This document shows positions 38,736 through 48,287 of a stretch of DNA of 64,000 bases, in pieces. The position numbers and the translations under genes are program-made. The DNA comes from Candidatus Thalassarchaeum sp. (GTDB lineage Archaea; Thermoplasmatota; Poseidoniia; Poseidoniales; Thalassarchaeaceae): contig JADHRW010000005.1 in assembly GCA_016777225.1 (NCBI GenBank), positions 50,982 to 114,981 of the forward strand, in the 5' to 3' direction. Under the pieces are notes generated by a model. It had not been told where the DNA came from. It did no database searches and saw only the letters and a list, made by a program, of their open reading frames with translations. How positions within the stretch are numbered: the stretch's first letter is position 1; every line of letters starts with the position of its first letter.

Positions 38736-40279
38736 TCATAACTTTGATTTATTTTTCTCGACCGCTCTTCAAGAGGTGTTCCAACTTCTCTTAGTAATCG
38801 TGATCTCAAAGCTTCATGTAACCACATACCATCGTCTAGTTCTAACATTAGCCCACGCTCTAGTAAATTATTCGGAGGAATGCCATCAAAATTAGATGCA
38901 GCTGCTAAAATCTTCCAAGGTACTGGTTTTTCTGCAACTGCTAAAAATGCTAACAATTCCCTATGATCATTAGGTAAAACATCAAGAATTTCTTCGTCTA
39001 AGAATCTTAACCAGTCTTGATGTAAGGTATTACCATATATTTCTAATAATTCAACAGCAAGTGGATGCCCCCCTGTTGCTGTATAAATTTCTTCAGCAGG
39101 AGCATTATTTGGAAGATTCAATTCATTGAGCCATTCTACCACTTCGTTTAGACTCAAACCAGTTAATACTAATTCCTCAACACGGCCTCTTGTATGAACA
39201 TCTCTACGGTCATAAAATGCAAGATTTGTTCTTGATATTAAGAATAATCGCATTGTTGTACATTCGGCAATTTGTAATAACGCTCCAAAAAGATGAGCGC
39301 CTTCTGGACCTATATTGTGAACATCATCTAATATTACCAAAATATCAGAAGGTTTGGAATTTAATAGGCTCTTCTCATCGGATAAATGGGCGATTAATCT
39401 TCTTCGGAATAAGTCAATATTAAACGCTGCGCCGGGCTTTAATGGTAATGAATCTAAGACCCCATATGGGTCAGAAAAATCGCCATCTGAACCAATTCCT
39501 ATCCTATGAAGTAAACTCGTGGCTATACCGAGTGAAGTATCCCAAGGTTGACAAGGATAATACATAGCCTGAATTTCTTCACCAGAAGAAATTATACTAT
39601 CTATCCAGAAAGATACTAAAGTTGTTTTTCCACAACCTGCAATACCGGATAAAACAAACATCGGAACATCCGATTTGTACCAATTATCTATTAATTTCTT
39701 TTCTAAAGAACGTCCATGAACTTCTCTCGTCTCTGGAGGCCTAATATGATATGTTGAATGAGCACCCGACAATAAAGAAATTGAACCAGGATTGTTGTTG
39801 TTTTCTTCTGAACTAATGATTACTCCAAATCTAATGTCACCAAAATTCAAGACACCCTCGTGTTGAGCATGCATCAAGACTTGTAAAAGAGTTAATCCTG
39901 TTTGTAATCTTGTAGAAACTTCATCTGCCCTAATTTCCAATAATTTGCCTTTTTTATCACGAATTAACACTTTAGTTAACCTAAGTTTTTCTATTCTATT
40001 TCTTGATTCTTTACGGCCCTCTTCTGTCAACTGCCATGTTTTTTGTCGTCGATCTTCCCCTCGGACTGCCCTTGTATGCTCTGAGACTAAACCATTTGTA
40101 ACTAATTCACGCATGGTTCTAGATACATTTGGCAGATGAAGAGCACAAACTTCTGCAATCCCTGGACGAGTCATCTCAAATGATACAAGATAGTGATCTG
40201 CTTGATGATCTTGTTCCCAAAGGTGTATCATTATACGGTCTGAAACTACGACATTGACACGCGCATCACTAGCCGCCAT
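38732..40279 (-). CDS. Winged-helix + STAND-type P-loop ATPase regulator
   Basis: 515 residues. Residues ~20-95 look like a MarR-like winged helix (RPGIAEVCALHLPNVSRTMR, then GLVSEHTRAVRGEDRRQKTW wing). Residues ~200-400 form a STAND/AAA NTPase: Walker A GIAGCGKTTL, Walker B DILVILDDVHN, sensor RTNLAFY and LTGLSLNEVVEWL; a C-terminal winged-helix-like part closes the ATPase. Similar wHTH-ATPase proteins act as nucleotide-dependent regulators; target unknown. It is not next to an obvious target operon. Confidence 0.75.
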   Translation of the reverse strand: MAASDARVNVVVSDRIMIHLWEQDHQADHYLVSFEMTRPGIAEVCALHLPNVSRTMRELVTNGLVSEHTRAVRGEDRRQKTWQLTEEGRKESRNRIEKLRLTKVLIRDKKGKLLEIRADEVSTRLQTGLTLLQVLMHAQHEGVLNFGDIRFGVIISSEENNNNPGSISLLSGAHSTYHIRPPETREVHGRSLEKKLIDNWYKSDVPMFVLSGIAGCGKTTLVSFWIDSIISSGEEIQAMYYPCQPWDTSLGIATSLLHRIGIGSDGDFSDPYGVLDSLPLKPGAAFNIDLFRRRLIAHLSDEKSLLNSKPSDILVILDDVHNIGPEGAHLFGALLQIAECTTMRLFLISRTNLAFYDRRDVHTRGRVEELVLTGLSLNEVVEWLNELNLPNNAPAEEIYTATGGHPLAVELLEIYGNTLHQDWLRFLDEEILDVLPNDHRELLAFLAVAEKPVPWKILAAASNFDGIPPNNLLERGLMLELDDGMWLHEALRSRLLREVGTPLEERSRKINQSYD

Positions 40280-40341
40280 GAGTTTCCGAGACCTATAACT
40301 GGCATCAAGAGTTCGGATTATTGTATAGAAATAAAATAATA

Positions 40342-42159
40342 TTATTCATTATCTAAACATTGAGGATATTGTTCTTGCATTGGAGGGAGGAAAAGGTCAT
40401 CACAATTTTTATCTGAAACTGGTAGTGTTAAAATACTGCTAGTTCCTAAACCTAGAGTGACAGCCATTGTTGAAACTGGACTGGGGATATAATCTTCGCC
40501 AGTTTGAGTAATCAGAAGATGAATTCCATCTCCTTCGGGTATAACTACATCCATGCCAAAGAATTCCATTTTAGCAATTACAGTTTCACCGGGAGAAAGT
40601 GTTTCTCCATCCTTACCCCCATTATGGAATCGTAAGTCCATTACTGCATGCCCTAAATGCATTCCATTACTAGCTTGAATCATTTCAACAAAAAGGTGAC
40701 CACTGGTTGAAAGTAGTGAGATTGTGGCTTCTACATGAAAAGTAGGCGACCCTATTATTCGGGTTTCTTGCTCAAAAAATGGGCATTCGATAGAAAGTTG
40801 GGAACTAGAAGTGATGGTTTCTCCTCCGCCGATTACTATACAATCATCCATATTATACTTCAATAAATCTTGATCTAATGGAGGATATGTTGCTTCTACT
40901 CTCCAGCCTCCAATATTATCTTGAATCTCTGCGATTAATCTTGGTTGAGGGCCTTCTTCTTTAAGATAGAAATCAAACCATTCTAGTAGATCATCTGCCC
41001 AATCCCACCTAAGAGTAAAAGGAAATGCTTCAGCTCCTCGGCCACTCGATAATCCTTCATGACCACTTTTCCTATCAGGGTAATCATGGCCCCATTGCCC
41101 ATAAAGTCCTTTCACATCAAATCCTGCTTCAGAAAAAATATTATGAGTTGGAAATGCCATATGAGGGTCAACATTCCAATCTTGCATACCATGAATGATA
41201 TAGATAGAACCATTATAATTCTCTAGGGCTCTATCAAGGAATGTTCTTTCAGACCAATAGTCACTTCCTAACCAAGCTAAATTATCACCCGACAAGTATG
41301 CAGCAGGACCCGCATAATATCCTTCAAGATAACCTTCACAAGCATTTTCAGCATCTTCAAGATCTCCATCTAATCCAAAACTCCCATAGACTCCATTATG
41401 CATTATTGCTCCTCGTGCCTCCATGCTGCCATTACGCCACATTAAATCATGAGCACCGATAAGTCCAGACATAGGAATTATTGTCTTGAGATATTCAGAA
41501 CCCATAGCAGCTGCTTCCCAGGGAGTTGAGCCATCATATGACTTGCCAATTATAGCGACAGCTCCGTTGGAAAAAGGAGCAGACCCTAAGTATTCTACTG
41601 CTGCATGAATTCCTCTTTGCTCATCTGTACCCATTAAATCCATACAATGATTACTTTCTCCAGTACCAAATACGCTGACCTGAGCGACTCCAAAACCATG
41701 AGGAACAAAATTCTCAATTAGAAACCGGCCTAATCTATCTGCAGGAGTTAACGCATCAACATCACCATCATTGTAATAAGGCCCTATTTCAGCAATTATT
41801 GGAACTTGACAATCTTCTAGAATTTCTGCTGAATCATAATCACAGCCTTCTATGACAGGTAACCATAATCCGAGATGAACTGCAGCATCTCCAGTTATTC
41901 CAGCACCGCCATCACTAGAAGTAATTGTAGGAACTGCGACATAGATTGACTTGACCTGCCCAATCTGGTAAGATCCATTGAATGATACACGACTGAAAAC
42001 ATCGTCGTCACGATACTGTAAATCCGATCTATCTTCTACATCAGGTAGCCAATGAGAATTTTCTACTTCGATCTCTGATGTTCCGTTACTAAAACACCCC
42101 GACAACATTGGAGTGAGAATCAAGAGCACTAAACATAGACTCAACGACCTCTTAACCAT
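40342..42159 (-). CDS. Secreted lipoprotein hydrolase, CocE/NonD / X-Pro dipeptidyl-peptidase (S15) family
   Basis: 605 residues. A lipobox LTPMLSGC follows a hydrophobic signal, so it is lipid-anchored outside the cell. The alpha/beta hydrolase nucleophile elbow [10 protein letters not shown], an Asp in VDPHM and a His in WGHDYPD make a plausible triad. The C-terminal ~200 residues look like the jelly-roll domain of CocE and PepX. Could be a prolyl dipeptidyl-peptidase or an acyl esterase; consistent with protein-degrading heterotrophy. Confidence 0.85.
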   Translation of the reverse strand: MVKRSLSLCLVLLILTPMLSGCFSNGTSEIEVENSHWLPDVEDRSDLQYRDDDVFSRVSFNGSYQIGQVKSIYVAVPTITSSDGGAGITGDAAVHLGLWLPVIEGCDYDSAEILEDCQVPIIAEIGPYYNDGDVDALTPADRLGRFLIENFVPHGFGVAQVSVFGTGESNHCMDLMGTDEQRGIHAAVEYLGSAPFSNGAVAIIGKSYDGSTPWEAAAMGSEYLKTIIPMSGLIGAHDLMWRNGSMEARGAIMHNGVYGSFGLDGDLEDAENACEGYLEGYYAGPAAYLSGDNLAWLGSDYWSERTFLDRALENYNGSIYIIHGMQDWNVDPHMAFPTHNIFSEAGFDVKGLYGQWGHDYPDRKSGHEGLSSGRGAEAFPFTLRWDWADDLLEWFDFYLKEEGPQPRLIAEIQDNIGGWRVEATYPPLDQDLLKYNMDDCIVIGGGETITSSSQLSIECPFFEQETRIIGSPTFHVEATISLLSTSGHLFVEMIQASNGMHLGHAVMDLRFHNGGKDGETLSPGETVIAKMEFFGMDVVIPEGDGIHLLITQTGEDYIPSPVSTMAVTLGLGTSSILTLPVSDKNCDDLFLPPMQEQYPQCLDNE

Positions 42160-42276
42160 AGAACTGCGTCATTAATATCACTGATGAGTGTTTGCCATAA
42201 TGGTTTGTAATTTCTTAAACTATAATCTAATAGAATAATAGATTACTTGAATAACTCTAACATCACGACAAACATC

Positions 42277-43152
42277 ATGGACAGTGAAAGAAGGAAGCGT
42301 TTAATTCAGCTTCAACGGATGGAAATCACTGAGGCAGAAGTGTATACAAAACTAGCAAAAAGACAAAATAATCCGAAAAATAAAGATATCTTAGAGAAAA
42401 TTGCTATCCAAGAAAATGCGCATTATAATATTCTGAGAAAAAGTACTGGCATTGATGTTAATCCATCAAAAATAAGAGTATCATTACATGTAATGGCTTC
42501 AGTTTTATTTGGGCTTACTTTTTCTCTCAAACTTATGGAGAAAATTGAAAAGAGTGCGGCAAAAGAATATCGAGATTTAGGATTAGATGATATTGCTAAA
42601 GAGGAGGATGAACATGAACAAAAACTTCTTTCTCTATTAGAAGAAGATGCATTAAATTATCTCAGCAGTGTCATACTAGGGCTATCTGATGCATTAGTAG
42701 AATTAACAGGGGCTCTTGCAGGACTTACTTTAGCATTTCAAGAATTGAAAGTTGTTGCATTGGCAGGGTTAGTAACTGGAATTGCTGCATCTTTTAGCAT
42801 GGCTGCGTCTGAATTTTTAGCAACTAAAGAAGAAAATTCAGGACGTTCCCCGATTAAAGCAGCGATTTTCACAGGAGTGGCATACCTTTTCACAGTAATT
42901 CTTCTTGTGACTCCATATCTATTTTTAGATGATAATAGTGGTATGATACTAGGCCTTGAACCTCATTTTCAAGCACTTTGTGCTACATTGATAATTGGAT
43001 TATTAATTATCGCTAAATTTAATTTCTATGTATCAATAGCTCAGGACCATTCTTTCAAGCAAAGGTTTACAGAAATGACAGCAATTCTAATCGTAGTAAC
43101 GAGTATTTCCTTTGTCATAGGAGTCATTCTAAGAGATTGGTTCGCAATATGA
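42277..43152 (+). CDS. Ferritin-like/VIT1 (CCC1) iron transporter
   Basis: About 290 residues. The first ~130 form a rubrerythrin/ferritin-like helical domain with repeated Glu and His (MEITEAEVYTKLA, IQENAHYNIL, AKEEDEHEQKLL), a di-iron pattern. The C-terminal ~150 are five TM helices of the VIT1/CCC1 family (LSDALVELTGALAGLTLA, MAASEFLA). Fusions of this kind export or store Fe(II)/Mn(II) in bacteria (MbfA-like). The ORF track begins with TTG at 42247; ATG at 42277 is preferred and lies ~50 bp after a TATA-like ACTATAAT. Confidence 0.88.
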   Translation: MDSERRKRLIQLQRMEITEAEVYTKLAKRQNNPKNKDILEKIAIQENAHYNILRKSTGIDVNPSKIRVSLHVMASVLFGLTFSLKLMEKIEKSAAKEYRDLGLDDIAKEEDEHEQKLLSLLEEDALNYLSSVILGLSDALVELTGALAGLTLAFQELKVVALAGLVTGIAASFSMAASEFLATKEENSGRSPIKAAIFTGVAYLFTVILLVTPYLFLDDNSGMILGLEPHFQALCATLIIGLLIIAKFNFYVSIAQDHSFKQRFTEMTAILIVVTSISFVIGVILRDWFAI

Positions 43153-43233
43153 ATATCAAATAAAATATAGATATGAGAAATTAGAGAACATCTAATCAAA
43201 GGGTTTGATGTATAGTATTGATTGCGGTTGAGT

Positions 43234-44736
43234 ATGAATGCTTATGATGAACTATTGGCAAGATTGAAAGATATTGATTTAGTTACCCAAATTGGAGGTT
43301 TATTAGGTTGGGATCAAGAGGTTCTGATGCCTCCAAAAGCGGCAACATTGAGAGCAGAACAACTATCCTGGATTTCAAAAACAGGGCATGAAAAGTTAAC
43401 TGACACAAGAATAGGGGAATTACTCGATATATTAGAACAAAAAAAAGATTTAGATGAAGTACAGATTGGAAACATTAGATTGGCTAGAGATTCTTATAAT
43501 AAGGCGACTAAATTACCAACTGACTTTGTTGCTGAAATGGCTATGCATAAATCGAAATCTCAAATTTCTTGGACGCGCGCAAGGGCAGAAAATGATTTTT
43601 CTATTTTTAGAGATGATTTGTCAAAAATGGTAGAAATGTCCAGAAAAAAGGCTGATTATCTTGGATATGATGAGATTCGATATGATGCACTTCTTGATTT
43701 ATATGAGTCAGGGTTAACTGTTTCGAAAGTAGACCCATTATTTGCAGGGCTGAGAGAAAATGTCGCCCCACTTGTAAAAAGAGTAATAGAAAATGGCAAA
43801 AAACCGGATATGTCATGGGTACATGATAACACTTGGAGTAAAGAAGGGCAAGAGGGGTTGTCACAGTCTATTTCTGAAGCAATAGGTTTTGATTTTCAAG
43901 CCGGAAGACGAGACGCTTCGACTCATCCATTCTGTGGCGGACCCAACCCAGATGATGTTAGATGGACAACTAGATATGATGAAAAAGATCCTTTTGGTTC
44001 GTTATATGGTTCAATGCATGAAACTGGGCATGGACTGTACGAACAAGGTCGGCCAAGAAATTTAGATTTTCAACCTGCTGGCTCAGCAAATGGACTGGGA
44101 GTTCATGAAAGTCAAAGTCGCTTATGGGAAAATCAAATAGGTCGTTCAAGGGAATTCTGTGAATGGGCATTACCCATTTGGAAAGAACACTTCCCAGAAC
44201 AAATGAAAGGAGTATCTGCAGAAGATCTATGGCGTTCTGTGAATTTTGTGGAACCGAGTTTAATCCGAGTAGAGGCTGACGAGGCTACATATAATCTTCA
44301 TATTATGATAAGATATGAAATTGAAAAGAAACTGATTTCAGGTGAAATAGAGGTTGATGAACTACCTGATGCATGGGATGATATGTATGAAGAATTCTTA
44401 GGTATAAGAGCTCCAAACAGAACTTTAGGTGTCCTGCAAGATATACATTGGTCATTTGGAGCATTTGGATACTTTCCTACTTATACACTTGGTAATCTAT
44501 ACTCAGCTCAATTACTAACTGCAGCAAGAAAAGAATTACCAAATCATGATGAACAAATAAGAAATGGCGATTTTATGCCATTACTTGAATGGATGCGCAA
44601 AAATGTACACTCTCGTGGGAGTATAATTGAACCTTCGGCGTTAATTAAAGAGGCAACGGGAAATAATCCATCTCCGGACGATTTTGTCAAATATCTTCAA
44701 GATAAAGTTGAATATCTGTATGAATTAACACCCTAG
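43234..44736 (+). CDS. Thermostable carboxypeptidase 1 (Taq, M32)
   Basis: Zinc metallocarboxypeptidase with broad specificity. The HEXXH zinc site SMHETGHGLYEQGRP and the downstream glutamate in GVHESQSRLWEN are intact; the M32 landmarks TRYDEKDPFGSLYGSMH, IRYEIEKKLISGEIEVDELP and GYFPTYTLGNLYSAQL follow. ~500 residues is normal. The ORF track starts at TTG 43222; the ATG at 43234 is better. Confidence 0.95.
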   Translation: MNAYDELLARLKDIDLVTQIGGLLGWDQEVLMPPKAATLRAEQLSWISKTGHEKLTDTRIGELLDILEQKKDLDEVQIGNIRLARDSYNKATKLPTDFVAEMAMHKSKSQISWTRARAENDFSIFRDDLSKMVEMSRKKADYLGYDEIRYDALLDLYESGLTVSKVDPLFAGLRENVAPLVKRVIENGKKPDMSWVHDNTWSKEGQEGLSQSISEAIGFDFQAGRRDASTHPFCGGPNPDDVRWTTRYDEKDPFGSLYGSMHETGHGLYEQGRPRNLDFQPAGSANGLGVHESQSRLWENQIGRSREFCEWALPIWKEHFPEQMKGVSAEDLWRSVNFVEPSLIRVEADEATYNLHIMIRYEIEKKLISGEIEVDELPDAWDDMYEEFLGIRAPNRTLGVLQDIHWSFGAFGYFPTYTLGNLYSAQLLTAARKELPNHDEQIRNGDFMPLLEWMRKNVHSRGSIIEPSALIKEATGNNPSPDDFVKYLQDKVEYLYELTP

Positions 44737-44772
44737 ATACGAAAACACAAAGCATGAGACGGTTTAGGAATT

Positions 44773-45834
44773 ATGATGCTAAGTCATAGATTAGAGGAAC
44801 TGGCATCATTCGTTAGGGATTTAGGCAGTGAATGTACATGCCTAATCATTCATGAAGATATTTTAATTGCAGGTTCAAAAAATGGAAAAATAGTGTCTTG
44901 GAACATTAAAGATGGGCATGAAATATGGAGTTTAGAAGTAGATGGGCCTATATCTGATATCGAAGTAAGTGATTTAATTTATTTGACAGCATCCGCTGAA
45001 CTACATGCTATTGAAATTGAAAATGGTAGTTTGAAATGGACCCAGGATATCGGCGGATCTAGTGACTTAATCAAAGTTGATAAAGAATCGATATGGGTTA
45101 CATCATCATTGTATGAAATTGAAGTACAAGATTATACTGAAACTACATTATTAAAATTTGATAAAAATTCTAAATTAATTAAATCAATTGTTTTTGAAGA
45201 AAGACCATGGTTTATGGCAATAGAAGAAAATGATTTGATTCTGGGTATTGGAAGACCAAGGTGTGGTTACTTAATTGTAAATAGTAATTATGAAATAATT
45301 CACGAAAAAATTAGTGGTGATAGCCCGATAACATTAGGAATCAAAACAAAATTTGGTTTTTTACTAGGTCATAGTAATGGCACAATGACTGAAATAAAAA
45401 ATAGAAACCAACAAAAAATTGAATTAGAACAATCTCCTATAACTTCAATGATTGGAACAGAGGATTTTTGGTGTTTAGGAGATGAAAAGGGCACAATTCT
45501 TTCTTCGAATAACTGGAAAAAAAATATTTCCAATAGGATTGACTGTCTAATAGAAGTCAATAATTTAATTTGGGCAGCTGCTGTTAATAATGAAAATCGA
45601 ATTTATTTATTGGATAAAAATAATGGCGATACTAAACATATAGTAACTCATGACTCAAGAATTATATTAATGAAACATATAAATGGTAAAATTGCTATAT
45701 CTGATAAAAATGGGAAAATAATACTTTTAGAAGAAGAAATTGTATATAGGAGACTAAGTGAAATCAAAGAAATCTCCCAAAATCAAGAAAAAAGAGATTT
45801 GTTAAAAAAACGATTAAGAGAACTTCGCAAGTAA
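44773..45834 (+). CDS. PQQ/WD-like beta-propeller protein
   Basis: 353 residues with about seven blade-like repeats (SKNGKIVSWNIKDGHEIWSL, HAIEIENGSLKWTQ, and SDKNGKIILLEEE near the end). No signal peptide and no catalytic motif, so probably a cytosolic scaffold. The C-terminus is a charged helix (SQNQEKRDLLKKRLRELRK). It starts 36 bp after the M32 gene on the same strand. Function unknown. Confidence 0.75.
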   Translation: MMLSHRLEELASFVRDLGSECTCLIIHEDILIAGSKNGKIVSWNIKDGHEIWSLEVDGPISDIEVSDLIYLTASAELHAIEIENGSLKWTQDIGGSSDLIKVDKESIWVTSSLYEIEVQDYTETTLLKFDKNSKLIKSIVFEERPWFMAIEENDLILGIGRPRCGYLIVNSNYEIIHEKISGDSPITLGIKTKFGFLLGHSNGTMTEIKNRNQQKIELEQSPITSMIGTEDFWCLGDEKGTILSSNNWKKNISNRIDCLIEVNNLIWAAAVNNENRIYLLDKNNGDTKHIVTHDSRIILMKHINGKIAISDKNGKIILLEEEIVYRRLSEIKEISQNQEKRDLLKKRLRELRK

Positions 45835-45900
45835 ATTCTTACAGTGGAAATTAACCCCTATTGACCCTCATTTCCAGTGTACTGCGACCTTATTGTAGAA

Positions 45901-45911
45901 AGGTTTAAGAG
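45901..45911 (+). promoter_or_regulatory. Putative promoter of the ncRNA region
   Basis: AGGTTTAAGAG preceded by TAGAA resembles an archaeal BRE + TATA box. A start ~25 bp downstream (~45930) would put the RNA's 5' end just before the first hairpins. No other promoter-like site fits this gap better. Confidence 0.35.
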
Positions 45912-45929
45912 CCGCAGCCGTCCCTGTGA

Positions 45930-46594
45930 ACTTTGCTGCTCCAGTGGAGGGGTGTGGGCGTGATTAGTCATGACCCGCGGGCCACAACAACCGAGCTCCA
46001 AAAAAGGAGCAGTAAAACCGGAAATCGAAAGAAATCCGGGGAAAGTCAAAACGTCTGTGGACGTAGAGACAACGGGAGAACTGAGATGGGAAAGAACTGG
46101 ACGAAAGGAAAGGGAAAGAACTCACAGAGGAAGTATGGAAAACAACACCGAACCGGCAACGGGGAAAACATAACCGAAATACAAACTATCCCGAAGAGGT
46201 ACACGAGCGAAGAGAAAGAACCAGAGATGGAACTAACTTGAGGCGCGTATGTGGGGAAATGAAGATGAAAAAAACCGGACGCAAGAAAGGGGAAAAGAAA
46301 CAGAAAGGAAACACATTGAAGACAAGAGCGGGAAACCGTGGAGGATCAGTACTGAGACGTGGAAAAAACTAGTGAGAGCTAGGGAAATAAACGAACACGG
46401 ATTAAAAGAAGAGATTCTTAAAATTCGGAAAAAGACGAAGAGAGAGCATGAAGTCTCTAAGTCATCTACCCCAGGAGAGTAGGGACCTTAGGGAAACTAC
46501 AAACCTGGGACCCTGCGGAGTTAGCAGAGGGTAATGATCCCCCAATGTTCAGAACCCACTGCTAGCTCCCACCTATTCGGTATTTCGGCTCGAC
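45930..46594 (+). ncRNA. Putative large structured RNA (~650 nt), identity unknown
   Basis: The gap between two genes (45835-46597) has no credible protein gene. By hand count 46021-46440 is 45% A, 11% T and 44% G+C, unlike any gene in the window. Several plus-strand hairpins are exact: GCTCC-A6-GGAGC (45995-46010); CCGGA/TCCGG (46018-46039) with an AA/AA internal loop, UC/GA and a GAAA tetraloop; CGTC-TGTG-GACG (46052-46063); CCG-GCAA-CGG (46153-46162); CGG-GAAA-CCG (46329-46338). At the 3' end CCCAGG/CCTGGG (46470/46504) is followed by hairpin CCCTGC...GCAGaGG (46511-46530), whose loop GGAGTTA pairs with TAGCTCC (46563-46569), a pseudoknot. GNRA loops fix the strand as plus. Some motifs resemble RNase P (GGGGAAAGTC; AATGAT...CAGAACCC), but I could not find P4. 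Confidence 0.6.
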
Positions 46595-46599
46595 TTTTT
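46595..46599 (+). terminator. T5 run ending the putative ncRNA
   Basis: GACTTTTTACTT; five Ts on the plus strand inside the last codons of the convergent fumarase gene. Archaeal RNA polymerase stops at such runs; assignment is inference. Confidence 0.3.
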
Positions 46600-48202
46600 A
46601 CTTCTTATTAGGTCCTATCATTTCTTCTGGCTTAACCCATTTATCGAATTGTTGATTATCTAATAATTCTAGTTCTAATGCACTCTCCCTTAGTGTCATA
46701 TTGTTATTATGAGCATTTTTTGCTATTTTTGCTGCATTATCATATCCAATATGAGGATTAAGTGCAGTAACGAGCATTAATGAGTTTTCTAAATGTTGAG
46801 AAATTTTCTCATGATTAGCTCCTAACCCTTCAACACATTTTTCTGAGAACGAAACACAGGTATCGGAAAGTATCCTTATGCTATGTAGGAGATTATGAAT
46901 CATCATCGGCTTATACACATTTAATTCAAAATTTCCTTGACTCCCTCCTATTGAAATTGCAGTATTATTGCCCATTACTTGGCAACAAACCATTGTCATT
47001 GCTTCCGCCTGAGTAGGATTAACTTTGCCAGGCATTATACTGGAGCCTGGTTCATTGGCCGGAAGTGATAATTCTCCAAAACCACACCTAGGTCCTGACC
47101 CCATCCAGCGGATATCGTTGGCTATTTTCATTAAAGAAGCGGCCAAGGTATTCAGCATTCCAGACGAGGCAACTATAGCATCATGAGCGGCTAATTGTGC
47201 AAATTTATTTTCTGCACTCGTAAAATCTAAAGAAGTGTAAGTTGCTATTTTCTTCGCTACCTTTTCAGAAAAATCAGGGTGGGTATTGAGACCAGTTCCC
47301 ACCGCAGTTCCACCTAGAGCAAGTTCAAGAAGGTCTAATTGAGTATTTTCTATACGAGCAATGTCTGAATCTAACATTGAGACATAAGCGCTAAACTCCT
47401 GTCCTAAGGTCAATGGTACAGCATCCATTAGATGAGTTCGACCAATTTTGACTACGCTTGAAAATTCTCTTGATTTCTTATCTAAAGAGTTTCTTAACTT
47501 CATTATTGCCGGTATTAATCTATGTTGAATTTCTTCTGCTGCAGCGATATGCATAGCAGTAGGGAATGTATCATTACTTGATTGGGCTCTGTTGACATGA
47601 TCATTTGGGTGGACGGGTGTTTTACTACCTAAACGGCCATTAGTAAGTTCTATCGCACGATTAGCAATTACTTCGTTTGCATTCATATTAGTTTGTGTTC
47701 CTGAACCAGTCTGCCATACACGTAATGGGAAATGATCATTCAGACTGCCCGAAATTACTTCATCGCAAGCAGAAGATATTAGAGCGCCTATTTTAGGATC
47801 TAATTCATTTAATTCTACATTTGTTTCAGCTGCAGATTTCTTGAGAATACCAAATGCACGTATCATTGCATGTGGCATTATATCAATACCGATATTGAAA
47901 TTAATTAGAGAACGAGCTGTCTGGGCTCCATAATAACGATCGGAGGGGACTTTAATTTCGCCCATGGTATCTTTTTCAATTCTCATAAAATCTTCATCAC
48001 CACGCGCTTTTTTTGACTCGCCCTCTGGCTCATATGGTTGAGAATTTCTCTCGGAAAAAAGAGCGTTTTCGATCATTTTAGATATTGTTGCTGAACGACC
48101 ATCATTTTGTCCTTTGCCTACTTTTTTATCTAATTTTTTAGCTAATTCTTCAGGGATACTTATGCTTAATATTCGGCGGTCGCCCGTTCTATGTTTAGCC
48201 AT
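46598..48202 (-). CDS. fumC: Class II fumarase with N-terminal ribbon-helix-helix domain
   Basis: Fumarate + water to malate in the TCA cycle. Residues ~73-534 are a normal FumC: GTHTPV-type segments ([35 protein letters not shown]) and the signature [16 protein letters not shown]. In front lies an in-frame ~50-residue ribbon-helix-helix: [20 protein letters not shown], then [14 protein letters not shown], followed by a linker. The ATG at 47986 (residue 73) has GGTGAT upstream, so a second, domain-free fumarase might also be made. A TATA-like TTTATTAATAAG ~26 bp before 48202 predicts a leaderless mRNA that includes the RHH domain. Confidence 0.93.
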   Translation of the reverse strand: MAKHRTGDRRILSISIPEELAKKLDKKVGKGQNDGRSATISKMIENALFSERNSQPYEPEGESKKARGDEDFMRIEKDTMGEIKVPSDRYYGAQTARSLINFNIGIDIMPHAMIRAFGILKKSAAETNVELNELDPKIGALISSACDEVISGSLNDHFPLRVWQTGSGTQTNMNANEVIANRAIELTNGRLGSKTPVHPNDHVNRAQSSNDTFPTAMHIAAAEEIQHRLIPAIMKLRNSLDKKSREFSSVVKIGRTHLMDAVPLTLGQEFSAYVSMLDSDIARIENTQLDLLELALGGTAVGTGLNTHPDFSEKVAKKIATYTSLDFTSAENKFAQLAAHDAIVASSGMLNTLAASLMKIANDIRWMGSGPRCGFGELSLPANEPGSSIMPGKVNPTQAEAMTMVCCQVMGNNTAISIGGSQGNFELNVYKPMMIHNLLHSIRILSDTCVSFSEKCVEGLGANHEKISQHLENSLMLVTALNPHIGYDNAAKIAKNAHNNNMTLRESALELELLDNQQFDKWVKPEEMIGPNKK

Positions 48203-48221
48203 GATTCATGCGGTTAATAAC

Positions 48222-48233
48222 TTATTAATAAAC
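48222..48233 (-). promoter_or_regulatory. TATA box / AT palindrome before fumC
   Basis: On the minus strand TTTATTAATAAG, containing the perfect palindrome TTATTAATAA (48222-48231), centred ~26 bp upstream of the ATG at 48202. This is the right spacing for a leaderless transcript starting at or next to the ATG. The symmetry also suits a dimeric RHH binding site, so autoregulation is possible. Confidence 0.45.
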
Positions 48234-48287
48234 ATAGTGATTAGTAGATTAGCAGTGTGACTTTTAAAAATATTTTAAAAAACTATT

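Noticed and set aside
45933-46482. Lys/Arg/Glu-rich ORFs (102, 67 and 77 aa) in the ncRNA region
   Set aside because: Overlap each other in different frames; T is so scarce that stop codons are rare by chance; composition unlike other genes; no recognisable domain.
45835-46597. SRP RNA, group I/II intron or riboswitch
   Set aside because: None of the landmark motifs I know (SRP GGAAGG/GCAGC, intron core or domain V, riboswitch aptamers) could be placed.
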